The position numbers and the translations under genes are program-made. The notes beneath the pieces are model-generated. The model saw nothing but the letters and a program-made list of their open reading frames with translations. It made no database searches and had not been told where the DNA came from. This document shows, piece by piece, positions 1 through 7,845 of a stretch of 12,124 nt of DNA; positions within the stretch are counted from its first letter, which is position 1; every line of letters begins with the position of its first letter. Origin of the DNA: Chthoniobacter flavus (GTDB taxonomy: Bacteria > Verrucomicrobiota > Verrucomicrobiia > Chthoniobacterales > DYNR01); assembly GCA_020720945.1 (NCBI GenBank), contig DYNR01000050.1, forward strand, positions 1-12,124, written 5' to 3'.

Positions 1-4
1 AGAC

Positions 5-27
5 CCAAGGGTATTCCTTGGTTTTTT
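5..27 (+). terminator. Intrinsic terminator of an upstream, off-window gene
   Basis: A 6-bp perfect stem (CCAAGG at 5-10 with CCTTGG at 16-21) closes a 5-base loop and is followed directly by six T (22-27). This is the standard form of a Rho-independent terminator on the plus strand, so a plus-strand gene probably ends just before the window. The stem is short, which limits strength. Nothing on the minus strand shows a matching U tract, so it is not obviously bidirectional. Confidence 0.65.
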
Positions 28-254
28 CCAAGCCCTTTCGCTCCAATGCCTTACATATCTTCTTTGCATTTATCTCACGGATTCAGGTCTAGGCGTTCCG
101 TTGCGGGTCTGGTTCTCGCGGCGGTTTCAACCGACAATTTTTTCAACGAGCAAAGCAAAACGCATCCATTTTCAATCCGCAGTCCTGCGGTATTTCGGCA
201 GGGCGCAATGCGGGTGAAGCAACCTCCAAAACACTAAAAAAGAAAGCTCCTGCC
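28..254 (+). promoter_or_regulatory. Leader region of the arginine decarboxylase gene with two alternative hairpins
   Basis: About 227 bases lie between the upstream terminator and the decarboxylase start, so the promoter should be here, but I cannot place convincing -35 and -10 boxes. Positions 177-190 form a 6-2-6 palindrome (CCGCAG, TC, CTGCGG). An overlapping 7-bp stem with one G-U pair can form between 182-188 and 198-204 with a 9-base loop. The two structures share 182-188 and so cannot coexist. No U tract follows either, so neither looks like a terminator. A regulatory role is inference. The reading frame at 46-237 has no ribosome site or recognisable product and is not called as a gene. 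Confidence 0.35.
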
Positions 255-2504
255 ATGATCGAACGCCGTTCCAAAATCCTCCGCCACCGTGTGTTATTTG
301 TCGAAGACGACTTGGGCTCCGCCAGTGCCGCGGGGCGTGCCGCGCAACTTTTGAAAACCGAGCTAGAGCTCAATGATGTCGATGTGGTTGGCGCGCCGAG
401 TCTTGCGGATGCCAAAGGGCTATTTTTGTCCGATGCCGGGCTGCACGGGATTTTGCTCGATTGGACGCTGGGCGGCGGAGAAGATGCGCCGCACGCCGAG
501 GCGATGGCATTGCTCGATTTCATCCGATCCAGGAACGAAAAGATCCCCGTTTTTTTGCTGACCGACCGGGAGAAAGGTAGCGGGTTGTCCGAAGAGGTGC
601 TTTCGCAAGTGAGCGAGTTGGTTTGGCTGATGGAAGACAGTGCCCCGTTTGTGGGCGGGAGGATCCAGGCGGCGGTGAAGTCCTACGCCAAGAAGTTGTT
701 GGGCCCGATGGCGTCGGCACTCATCGAGTTCGATTTGGTGCACGAGTATTCTTGGCACACGCCGGGGCATACGGGAGGGACTGCATTTCAGAAATCTCCT
801 TCAGGCAGACTGTTTTACGATTATTTTGGAGAAGCCATGTTCCGTTCGGATTTGTCCGTGAGCGTCGGGGAACTGGGGTCGTTGCTCGATCACACGGGGC
901 CGATTGCCGAGGGGGAGCGCTACGCCGCCAAAGTGTTTGGGGCGCACCGGACTTATTCCGTGACCAACGGGACATCCACTTCCAACCGCATCATCTGGAT
1001 GGCCTGTGTCGGGAGGGGGCAAAAAGTTTGGGTTGACCGCAACTGCCACAAATCCAGCGAGCAAGGGATTACTTTGACGGGGGCGGAGCCTTGCTATTTG
1101 CGGACAACGAGAAACCGTTACGGGATCATCGGGCCCATCCCGCCGGAAAATTTGCGCGAAGAGATTTTGGTGGAAGGCGGAAAACCCCAGCATATTGTCA
1201 TCACTAATTCCACTTACGACGGGTTGACCTACAATGTTGACCGCGTGTTAGAGTTGGTCGGAGGGGCATCCGACAGGATTCATTTTGACGAAGCGTGGTA
1301 TGCGTATGCCAGGTTCCATCCGCTTTACCGCGGACGGTTTGCGATGAGGGGGGAGGCGAAAGCGCACCCCGCCGATGCCCCGACGATTTTTGCAACGCAT
1401 TCCACGCACAAACTGTTGGCGGCGTTGTCGCAAGCATCTTTTATCCATATCCGCGAAGGGCGGCGCAACATCGACCATGCGAGGTTCAACGAATCCTTCA
1501 TGATGCACGCGTCCACCTCGCCGTTTTATCCCATCATCGCGTCCAACGATGTGAGTGCGTCCATGATGGACGGGAAAGGCGGCGAAGTGCTCGTCGAAGA
1601 GTCCTTGCGGGAAGCCGTGGCCTTCCGTCAAACCGTGACGCGGCTTTGGCGCAGGCACGACGAAAGCGGGGACTGGTTTTTCCAGACATGGAACCCGAAA
1701 TCCGTGGAAGACCCGGGGACAGGGAAGCGGGTCGCGTTCGAGGAAGCCTCGCCCGACCTGCTCGTCCGCGAGCCATCTTGCTGGGTGTTGCATCCGGGGG
1801 ATGCGTGGCACGGGTTTGAGCTCGAAGACGGTTACTGCATGCTCGACCCGATCAAGGTATCGGTCTTAACCCCTGGGGTGGAAGAGGATGGGACGATTTC
1901 CGAAAAAGGTTTTCCCGCCGCATTGCTCACCGCCTACCTCGATGCGCGGGGAATCGTGGTGGAAAAAACCGGGGATTACGCCGTGCTGTTCCTGTTTTCT
2001 CTCGGTATCACAAACGCCAAGTGGAGCACGCTCGTCCATTCCTTGCTCGCATTCAAAAGCGACTACGACAAAAACGCCCCGCTGGAAGAGTGCATCCCCT
2101 CCGTTGCCGGAAATTATCCAGGGATGGGGTTGCGGGATTTGGCGCAAAAAATGCAGGCGGTGATGAAAGAAACCGGGTTGTTGCAGGCGCAAGGGCATGC
2201 GTTTGCGGCGTTGCCGGAACAAGAAATGACCCCTTCCGAGAGCTATCAAAAACTCATCGCCGGCGAAGTGGAAAAGATCCCCGTGGACAAAGCGGCGGGG
2301 CGAGTCGCCGCCACGGGCCTCGTCCCGTATCCTCCCGGCATCCCGATGGTGATGCCCGGCGAACGCTTGGGGACAGACGGGGAACCGTTTCTTTCCTACC
2401 TCCGTGCGATCCAGAATTGGGATCGCTTGTTCCCTGGGTTCTGCCACGACACCCACGGGGTGGAAAGCGAAGACGGGGTTTATAACATATTGGTTTTGAA
2501 ATAG
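255..2504 (+). CDS. adiA: Biodegradative-type arginine decarboxylase (AdiA-like, PLP-dependent)
   Basis: Predicted to convert arginine to agmatine and CO2 in the cytoplasm, consuming a proton, as in acid resistance. The 749 residues are close to the length of E. coli AdiA. The order is an N-terminal receiver-like wing domain (about 1-135), a PLP-binding aminotransferase-like core (about 150-450) and a C-terminal domain. The PLP lysine is K386 in THSTHKLLAALSQAS, and the core carries DRNCHKSSEQG and HFDEAWYAYARF. These, and the ending LVPYPPGIPMVMPGE, match arginine decarboxylase better than lysine (ESTHK) or ornithine (QSVHK) decarboxylases as I recall them. The wing keeps D18, D19, D69 and T103 at receiver-like positions. 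The ATG start has only a weak ribosome site (AGAAAG) but gives the expected N-terminus. No AdiC antiporter is adjacent; a FUSC transporter begins 51 bases downstream with no terminator between. Arginine specificity is inferred from motifs. Confidence 0.9.
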   Translation: MIERRSKILRHRVLFVEDDLGSASAAGRAAQLLKTELELNDVDVVGAPSLADAKGLFLSDAGLHGILLDWTLGGGEDAPHAEAMALLDFIRSRNEKIPVFLLTDREKGSGLSEEVLSQVSELVWLMEDSAPFVGGRIQAAVKSYAKKLLGPMASALIEFDLVHEYSWHTPGHTGGTAFQKSPSGRLFYDYFGEAMFRSDLSVSVGELGSLLDHTGPIAEGERYAAKVFGAHRTYSVTNGTSTSNRIIWMACVGRGQKVWVDRNCHKSSEQGITLTGAEPCYLRTTRNRYGIIGPIPPENLREEILVEGGKPQHIVITNSTYDGLTYNVDRVLELVGGASDRIHFDEAWYAYARFHPLYRGRFAMRGEAKAHPADAPTIFATHSTHKLLAALSQASFIHIREGRRNIDHARFNESFMMHASTSPFYPIIASNDVSASMMDGKGGEVLVEESLREAVAFRQTVTRLWRRHDESGDWFFQTWNPKSVEDPGTGKRVAFEEASPDLLVREPSCWVLHPGDAWHGFELEDGYCMLDPIKVSVLTPGVEEDGTISEKGFPAALLTAYLDARGIVVEKTGDYAVLFLFSLGITNAKWSTLVHSLLAFKSDYDKNAPLEECIPSVAGNYPGMGLRDLAQKMQAVMKETGLLQAQGHAFAALPEQEMTPSESYQKLIAGEVEKIPVDKAAGRVAATGLVPYPPGIPMVMPGERLGTDGEPFLSYLRAIQNWDRLFPGFCHDTHGVESEDGVYNILVLK

Positions 2505-2540
2505 ATGGGGAAGATGATTGCGCACCTAGAAATTTTTTGG

Positions 2541-2550
2541 AGGAGGTGAT
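2541..2550 (+). promoter_or_regulatory. Exceptionally long Shine-Dalgarno site for the FUSC gene
   Basis: AGGAGGTGAT is a ten-base match to the complement of the usual bacterial 16S rRNA 3' end, much longer than the sites of the neighbouring genes. It lies 9 bases (counted from AGGAGG) before the GTG at 2556 and fixes that GTG as the start despite the weaker initiation codon. It suggests efficient, possibly independent, translation initiation. Confidence 0.85.
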
Positions 2551-2555
2551 ATCCC

Positions 2556-4820
2556 GTGGAGGCGACCGGCGAAAATGCGGGGGAGCGGGAGGATGGCCGG
2601 CGGGCTTGCTTCGTAGCTTGGTGCGGCGAAGCGGCCCGGGGCGTTGTCGCGTATTTCTCTGATTGGGGGCCGAAGAACGGGATCAAGATGGCGTTGGCGG
2701 GGACGCTGGCGTTGTATTTTGCGCTTTGGATGCGTTTGGATGAACCGACTTGGGCGGTTACTACGGCATTTGTTCTTTCGACGCCCAAGTTTGTCGGTGC
2801 GATTTTAGAAAAAACGGTTTTCCGTATTTTCGGGGCGTTGCTCGGGGCGGTGACAGGCTACACGATCACGGGCGGACTCGAGCAGAATCCCGTGCTGTTT
2901 TTGGGGGCGGCTGGAGGTTTTGTCGCGTTGACGACGGCGTTGTATGGGGGGGCGTTTGCCCCGTATTTTTTTCGGCAGTGGGGATATACTGCAACGATCG
3001 TTGCCGCGCAAGGGATGGCGGACCCCGAGTTTTCTTGGAAAGTCGGTTTGGCGAGGTGCGAAGAAATTTGTTTGGGGATCGTGGTTGCCACGGCGGTCAC
3101 GATGGTGGTTTGGCCGAGGTATGCGAGGGTCGAGTTTGCGGAAGGGGCGAGGAGCACGCTCGGAAAATTGCGGGATTTTTTGAAAAAGAGGGCGGAGGGA
3201 TTTTTGTCCGGCGAAGGCAAGGCGGGGCCCGGTGTTTTTTTGGCGACGGGAGGGAGTTTGGAAAAGCTGCGGAAATTGATTCGAGTGGCCAGTTTTGAGA
3301 GCAGGGAATTTCGGCGGATGCGGGGAGAAATCGATGCCATCGTCAGCCAGTTAGGAGTCTTGATCGGCTCGGTTTCCGGGTTGAGCCAATCGTTGCCGAG
3401 CGAATCGATTTTGCGCAAATACATCGAGGAGCCCGTAGCGGCATTGCACCAGAATTTGATCGAGGCTTTCGATTTGTTGGCGGACAAAAAATCCAAATTA
3501 GAAGAGCGGGGCGAGGCGTTGGGGCGGGTGGGGGAAGCGTTGGAGAGATACGCGGCGAGCCTTAAAAAGTTTCGGCTTGATGGGGGCGGAGATGAGTTGT
3601 CTCCCGAAGAGTCCCTTTCGCACGCGGGTTATTCGCTGGCGATCCGGGAGATTTACGGTTCTTTGCAACGGCTTTCCGAACTTCTTGAAACCCTCGATAG
3701 GAGCCAGGGGCAGGGGATGCCCGCCATCGGTTTGAGGGCGCCGACGATCCCTTCGAAGGGGTGGATCCGCAGCGGCATAAGGGGAGGAATTGCCGTTGCT
3801 TCGGGGCTGTTAATTTTGAACTGGTTCCATCCGCCCGGAGGAGAAATGATCGTTATCGGAACTTATCTTTTTACTGCGTTTACGCTGGAGTCCGCGGATC
3901 GGAGGGGAGATTTGGGTGTGTTTGGCGACCTGTTTCGGCTCACGGTGGCGTTGCTTTGTTTTTTTGTTTTCCTTTTGTTTTGGAGCCCGTTCATGGCGAA
4001 TTATGCGGTGTTCAATACGATGCTTGCCGGGGCACTTTTTTTGGTCGGGTATTTTTTGGAAAAGGGTTTGCTCGGTTCGTTCCAGTCGCTGTTTTGTCTG
4101 TTGCTCGTGGTGAATTTGGTGGGGATCAACGCGCAGAGACCCGTGCCGTTCGAGGAGATTGCGGGCGCGGTTTTCGGGATTTTTTTAGCGCTGGTTTTAT
4201 CGGCGACGATCCGGCGGTTGCTCTGGCCTATTTTGCCTCAGAACCAATTCCGCCAGAAGGTGTTGCACTTGATTGATTTTTTAGAAAAAGCGGCGGTGGA
4301 GAAGAGTTTGGCGGGGAGCGCAAAAGAGAAGGCGGAGTTCGTTTTGTCGGTTTCGGAAGCCCATTCGCTGGTTGGGGTGCTGGGGAAGGAAGTGCTCGGA
4401 GAAAAGGAGGTCCGGAACTTGGGTGCGTATATCCGTCACCTCGGGGAGATCGGGTGGTATTTGACTTCGTTTCCGTGGGGTGCTCTCGATGGTTTGCCAG
4501 TCGGGTTGCGCGAAGAAATCGGCGGCAAGATAGCGGGGTTGCACGAGTCGTTGCTCGCCCGTTTGTCCGGGCAAAGGCGGGGGATCCTTTCTGGCGAAAC
4601 GCTTGGGGCGGCGGGGAGCGGATGTGGCGGTTCGGAATTTTTGTCGTGGGCGCAGGAAGTCCGCCAAAAGGTTAGGGGAGCGCAGTTGGGTGTCCCTGAA
4701 ACAGTCGCCGCAGTAGGGGCGTTGCACCATGCATACGGGATGGCGAAAGAAGCCGAGTTTTCCGGTTTGGCACCAGGAGGCATCGATTGGAGAGATGTGT
4801 TTTCCGATAAAATTTTGTGA
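2556..4820 (+). CDS. FUSC-family inner-membrane efflux protein (AaeB/YccS-like)
   Basis: This is a 754-residue membrane protein with the two-half plan of FUSC transporters, the family of the aromatic carboxylic acid exporter AaeB and the fusaric-acid resistance proteins. A first block of hydrophobic helices spans about residues 42-187. A long charged, mostly helical cytoplasmic part follows (about 190-395). A second helix block (about 402-555) begins GWIRSGIRGGIAVASG, and a soluble tail ends the protein. Both blocks end with WP after a hydrophobic helix (VVWPRYA and LLWPILP), as internal repeats of this family do. The GTG start is set by the very strong ribosome site. The substrate cannot be read from sequence; aromatic acids, or a product linked to the decarboxylase upstream, are possibilities only. 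Its TGA overlaps a possible GTG start of the next gene (GTGA, 4817-4820). Confidence 0.82.
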   Translation: MEATGENAGEREDGRRACFVAWCGEAARGVVAYFSDWGPKNGIKMALAGTLALYFALWMRLDEPTWAVTTAFVLSTPKFVGAILEKTVFRIFGALLGAVTGYTITGGLEQNPVLFLGAAGGFVALTTALYGGAFAPYFFRQWGYTATIVAAQGMADPEFSWKVGLARCEEICLGIVVATAVTMVVWPRYARVEFAEGARSTLGKLRDFLKKRAEGFLSGEGKAGPGVFLATGGSLEKLRKLIRVASFESREFRRMRGEIDAIVSQLGVLIGSVSGLSQSLPSESILRKYIEEPVAALHQNLIEAFDLLADKKSKLEERGEALGRVGEALERYAASLKKFRLDGGGDELSPEESLSHAGYSLAIREIYGSLQRLSELLETLDRSQGQGMPAIGLRAPTIPSKGWIRSGIRGGIAVASGLLILNWFHPPGGEMIVIGTYLFTAFTLESADRRGDLGVFGDLFRLTVALLCFFVFLLFWSPFMANYAVFNTMLAGALFLVGYFLEKGLLGSFQSLFCLLLVVNLVGINAQRPVPFEEIAGAVFGIFLALVLSATIRRLLWPILPQNQFRQKVLHLIDFLEKAAVEKSLAGSAKEKAEFVLSVSEAHSLVGVLGKEVLGEKEVRNLGAYIRHLGEIGWYLTSFPWGALDGLPVGLREEIGGKIAGLHESLLARLSGQRRGILSGETLGAAGSGCGGSEFLSWAQEVRQKVRGAQLGVPETVAAVGALHHAYGMAKEAEFSGLAPGGIDWRDVFSDKIL

Positions 4821-4879
4821 GAACCGTGCGAGAGGGATTGAACCCCCGGGGATATTTCGCTAAAAGGGGCGGCAAGAGC

Positions 4880-6676
4880 ATGGGAGTCTATCGTCGCACA
4901 GTCGCATTTTTTCTGCCGTTTTGGTGGCAAACCCTTTTGGGCGTAGGGTTCAGCCTCGGGAGCATAGGTTTTAACTTGCTCAAACCGTGGCCTTTAAAGT
5001 ATTTGGTGGACGGGATTTTGCAGGCACCGGATTCGCCGGGGGTCGGCCAGTCGCGCGAGTTTGTCGCCCATTGGTTTGGTCAGGTGCCGGGGCAGCAGAT
5101 TTTGTTGCTTTGTTTGTCTGTCGTCGTATTCAGTTTTATAGGTGGGCTTTTTAATTTGGCGTCGAATTTTTTGTTTTTGCGGACCGGGTTGCTGTGTTTG
5201 ATGAAGCTGCGGACGGATATTTATGCGGCGTTGCATTCGTTGCCGCTGAAGTTTCACGATGCCAGCCGGAGCAGCGATTCCGCCTTCCGCGTAGCCTACG
5301 ATTCCCAGTCGATTCAAACGGTTTACAACCAGGGGTTTGCGACGGTTTTTCAGGCTTCGGTGACATTGTTTTGGGGGATTGCGATCATGCTTTGGATCGA
5401 CTGGAAGCTGACGCTCGCTTCGGTTTTGGTGTTGCCAGCCGTCCTTTTGGCTGTCCGTTTTTTCGCCGATCGGGTGCGCCAGCAATCGACGGCGATCCAG
5501 GAGAAAGAGAGCGATTTGCTTTCCATCACGCAGGAGGGTTTGAGCGCGATTCGGATGGTGCAAGCATTTGGGAGAGAGGCATTTGAGATTCGCCAGTTCC
5601 GCCGTCGGGCGATGCGGAGTTTCGGCGCGAACATGGAGTTAAACATGACGACCGTGAAGAGTTCGCTGGTCATCGGGACGCTGATGGCGGCGGGGACGGC
5701 GGTGCTTTACGGTTACGGGGCCAACCAGGTACTCGGCGAAGTCCTGCCATTGGGCGATTTGCTGGTGTTCACGATGTATCTGACGATGCTTTACCAACCT
5801 CTGGAGCAGTTGAGTTACACGGCGTGGGCGATGGAGGGGGCGGCGGCGGGGATGCAGCGGTGTTTCGAGGTGTTGGACAAAGTCAACGATGTGCCGGAAA
5901 AGGTGGGGGCGCAGCGGATCGAGCAGGCAAAGGGGGACATCGCTTTTGAAAAAGTTTCGTTCAGTTACGACGGGAAGCGGGAGATTTTGAAGGGTATCGA
6001 TTTGATTGTGAAAGCGGGCGACACGGTCGGGATCGTGGGGGGGACGGGGAACGGAAAAAGCACGCTACTGAGTTTGGTCCCGCGGTTTTACGACCCGATG
6101 GCGGGGCGGGTGCTGGTGGACGGATACGATGTGAGCGATCTCACCAAAAAATCTTTGCGTTCACAAATTTCTATCGTTCTGCAAGATACGCTACTTTTTT
6201 CGACGACAATCCGCGAGAATATCGCTTACGGGAGACCGGGGGCGACATTCGAGCAAATCGAAGAAGCGGCGAGGAAGGCGCAGGCGTTGGATTTCATCCG
6301 GTCGTTGCCGCAAGGGTTTGACAGCCAGGTCGGGGAGAGGGGTTCTCACCTTAGCGTCGGGCAAAGACAGCGGATTGGAATTGCGCGGGCGTTTTTGAAA
6401 GATGCTCCGATTTTGCTTTTGGACGAACCGACTTCAGCGCTCGACCCGACGACGGAACGGGCGATCATGGATGCGCTTGCCGCATTGATGAAAGGGAGGA
6501 CGACCTTGATGGTGACGCACCGCATCGGGACGGTCCACCACTTCGACCGCATTTTGGTTCTCGATCAAGGAGGCATCATCGAGGAAGGAACCGGCGAGAG
6601 TTTGTTGGCGGCAGGGGGGATTTACACGGCACTTTACCGGGCGTCCGAGCATAAGCCCAAGGGCGAAGAAGAGTAG
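4880..6676 (+). CDS. ABC exporter, fused transmembrane and ATPase domains (MsbA/lipid-multidrug type)
   Basis: A 598-residue half-transporter that should work as a homodimer in the inner membrane, exporting a lipid, drug or peptide-like substrate. The type I exporter membrane domain (six expected helices) spans about residues 1-315 and includes the coupling segment GLSAIRMVQAFGREA. The ATPase domain has Walker A GGTGNGKST with K393, Q-loop VLQDTLLFS, signature LSVGQ (491-495, the first G of the common LSGGQ replaced by V), Walker B ILLLDEP with E516, D-loop SALD and H-loop H547. All catalytic residues are present. I chose ATG 4880: it puts the first helix at the usual distance from the N-terminus and has a G-rich ribosome site about 7 bases upstream. 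A GTG at 4817 would add 21 residues and overlap the FUSC stop, but has no ribosome site at a useful distance. Substrate unknown; MsbA-like is a family-level label. Confidence 0.85.
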   Translation: MGVYRRTVAFFLPFWWQTLLGVGFSLGSIGFNLLKPWPLKYLVDGILQAPDSPGVGQSREFVAHWFGQVPGQQILLLCLSVVVFSFIGGLFNLASNFLFLRTGLLCLMKLRTDIYAALHSLPLKFHDASRSSDSAFRVAYDSQSIQTVYNQGFATVFQASVTLFWGIAIMLWIDWKLTLASVLVLPAVLLAVRFFADRVRQQSTAIQEKESDLLSITQEGLSAIRMVQAFGREAFEIRQFRRRAMRSFGANMELNMTTVKSSLVIGTLMAAGTAVLYGYGANQVLGEVLPLGDLLVFTMYLTMLYQPLEQLSYTAWAMEGAAAGMQRCFEVLDKVNDVPEKVGAQRIEQAKGDIAFEKVSFSYDGKREILKGIDLIVKAGDTVGIVGGTGNGKSTLLSLVPRFYDPMAGRVLVDGYDVSDLTKKSLRSQISIVLQDTLLFSTTIRENIAYGRPGATFEQIEEAARKAQALDFIRSLPQGFDSQVGERGSHLSVGQRQRIGIARAFLKDAPILLLDEPTSALDPTTERAIMDALAALMKGRTTLMVTHRIGTVHHFDRILVLDQGGIIEEGTGESLLAAGGIYTALYRASEHKPKGEEE

Positions 6677-6689
6677 TTTTTTGATTTTT

Positions 6690-7778
6690 ATGGAAAAGAG
6701 CGGAAGGTTGGAAGTGCCGGTCGGGATTCCCGGGAGAGGGTATTCGGTTTGGATCGGGGAAGGGATTTTAGACGAAGCCGGGGCGATGGTGGCGGAGTTT
6801 GCGGGGGTGCGAGGGAAGTGCGCGTTGGTGTCCGATTCCAATGTGATGCGGATTTACGGCGGGCGAGTGCGGGCGAGTCTTGAATTGGCGGGTTTTTCCG
6901 TCATCGCGCACGAGGTGCCGGCAGGCGAGCGGTCAAAATCTTTGCAAGTGGTTGAGGGGTGCATTGATGCGATGGTTGGTGCGAAGTTGGACAGGAAGTC
7001 GTTTGTCGTGGCGTTAGGCGGGGGAGTGGTGGGCGACCTGGCGGGATTTGTGGCTGCGATTTATTTTCGGGGTATCCCGTTTGTGCAAATTCCCACGACG
7101 ATTGTCGCGCAAGTGGACAGTGCTGTTGGAGGAAAAACAGGAGTCAATGCGCGGGGGGGGAAGAATTTGGTTGGAGCGTTTCACCAGCCCAAGCTTGTAT
7201 TGGCAGACCCGGCGACTCTCGGCACTTTGCCGGAGCGGGAGTTTTATGAAGGCTTTGCCGAGATTGTCAAACACGCGGTGATCCGGGATGCGTCGATGTT
7301 GGAGAGGATACGACCTGGTGCACGCGATGGGCTTTCGGGGTTGTTGGCGGAGAATGTCCGCATCAAAGCAGCGATTGTCGCCGAGGACGAAAAAGAGGAA
7401 AAAGATGTCCGGGCGCTTTTGAATTTTGGGCATACGGTCGGTCATGCCATCGAGAATGCTTCCGGGTATGGCGAGTGGTTTCACGGCGAAGCGGTGAGTT
7501 TAGGTATCGTTGCCGCGTTGCGGCTTTCCCGCCGTTATGCGGGGCTTCCGGAGGTTGATGAGCAGCGGGTTACGGAAATTTTGCGCTCGTTGCAACTGCC
7601 CGTCCGGTTCCCCCGTTCGTTGTCGGTCGAGAAGATTTTGGAAGCGATGAAAGTAGATAAGAAATTTTCGATGGGGAAGATGCGGTTCGTTTTGACCCCG
7701 CGATTGGGGGAGGCACTTGTGAGCGGGGAAGTCACGGAAAGCGCAGTGGTCGAAGCAATCGAAGAGTTGCAGGAATAA
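6690..7778 (+). CDS. aroB: 3-dehydroquinate synthase
   Basis: Second enzyme of the shikimate pathway: converts DAHP to 3-dehydroquinate in the cytoplasm using NAD+ and a divalent metal. The 362 residues are the normal AroB length. The NAD-binding glycine motif GGGVVGDLAGFVA is at 110-122, followed by the family block TTIVAQVDSAVGGKTGVN. The metal ligands are E191 (GFAEIVKH), H248 (FGHTVGHAIE) and H265 (HGEAVS), so the protein should be active. ATG 6690 lies 13 bases after the ABC exporter stop. A TTG at 6681 would add three residues and has a purine-rich stretch about 8 bases upstream, so it remains possible. The tight spacing suggests co-transcription with the two transporters. No other aro gene lies in the window. 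The following gap of 106 bases shows no terminator. Confidence 0.95.
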   Translation: MEKSGRLEVPVGIPGRGYSVWIGEGILDEAGAMVAEFAGVRGKCALVSDSNVMRIYGGRVRASLELAGFSVIAHEVPAGERSKSLQVVEGCIDAMVGAKLDRKSFVVALGGGVVGDLAGFVAAIYFRGIPFVQIPTTIVAQVDSAVGGKTGVNARGGKNLVGAFHQPKLVLADPATLGTLPEREFYEGFAEIVKHAVIRDASMLERIRPGARDGLSGLLAENVRIKAAIVAEDEKEEKDVRALLNFGHTVGHAIENASGYGEWFHGEAVSLGIVAALRLSRRYAGLPEVDEQRVTEILRSLQLPVRFPRSLSVEKILEAMKVDKKFSMGKMRFVLTPRLGEALVSGEVTESAVVEAIEELQE

Positions 7779-7815
7779 AAATTTCGCGGAGGGAGGAACG
7801 GTCGGGGGGATGGGG

Positions 7816-7845
7816 TTCTCTCTTTTTTTCTTTTTCTTTTTTCTT
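7816..7845 (+). repeat. 30-base homopyrimidine tract with near-mirror symmetry ahead of the sugar transporter gene
   Basis: Every base from 7816 to 7845 on the plus strand is C or T. Within it, C at 7822, 7830, 7836 and 7843 is separated by runs of 7, 5 and 6 T, giving a near-perfect mirror repeat centred near 7833. Purine-rich stretches flank it (GGAGGGAGGAA before 7800, AGGAGACGGAGG before 7867). Such tracts can form triplex DNA or an unstructured U-rich leader RNA. No stable GC stem precedes it, so it is not a convincing terminator of aroB. It sits about 40 bases before the transporter ATG. Confidence 0.6.

Noticed and set aside
46..237. 63-residue reading frame in the decarboxylase leader, considered as a small protein or an arginine-sensing leader peptide
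   Set aside because: It has no ribosome site before its ATG, no recognisable domain, and its arginines are not clustered as in attenuation peptides. It only crosses the leader hairpins by chance.
1248..1811. Long antisense frames over the decarboxylase, such as 1248-1811 and 1866-2525 on the minus strand
   Set aside because: They are products of G/C-rich codon use in the real gene; their translations are rich in H, R and P without any family motif.
6350..6364. LSVGQ in place of LSGGQ in the ABC exporter as a sign of inactivity
   Set aside because: A substituted third position is seen in working ABC exporters, and all other catalytic residues are intact.
7816..7845. Pyrimidine tract as an intrinsic terminator for aroB
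   Set aside because: No GC-rich stem lies immediately before the T runs, and the runs are interrupted by C.
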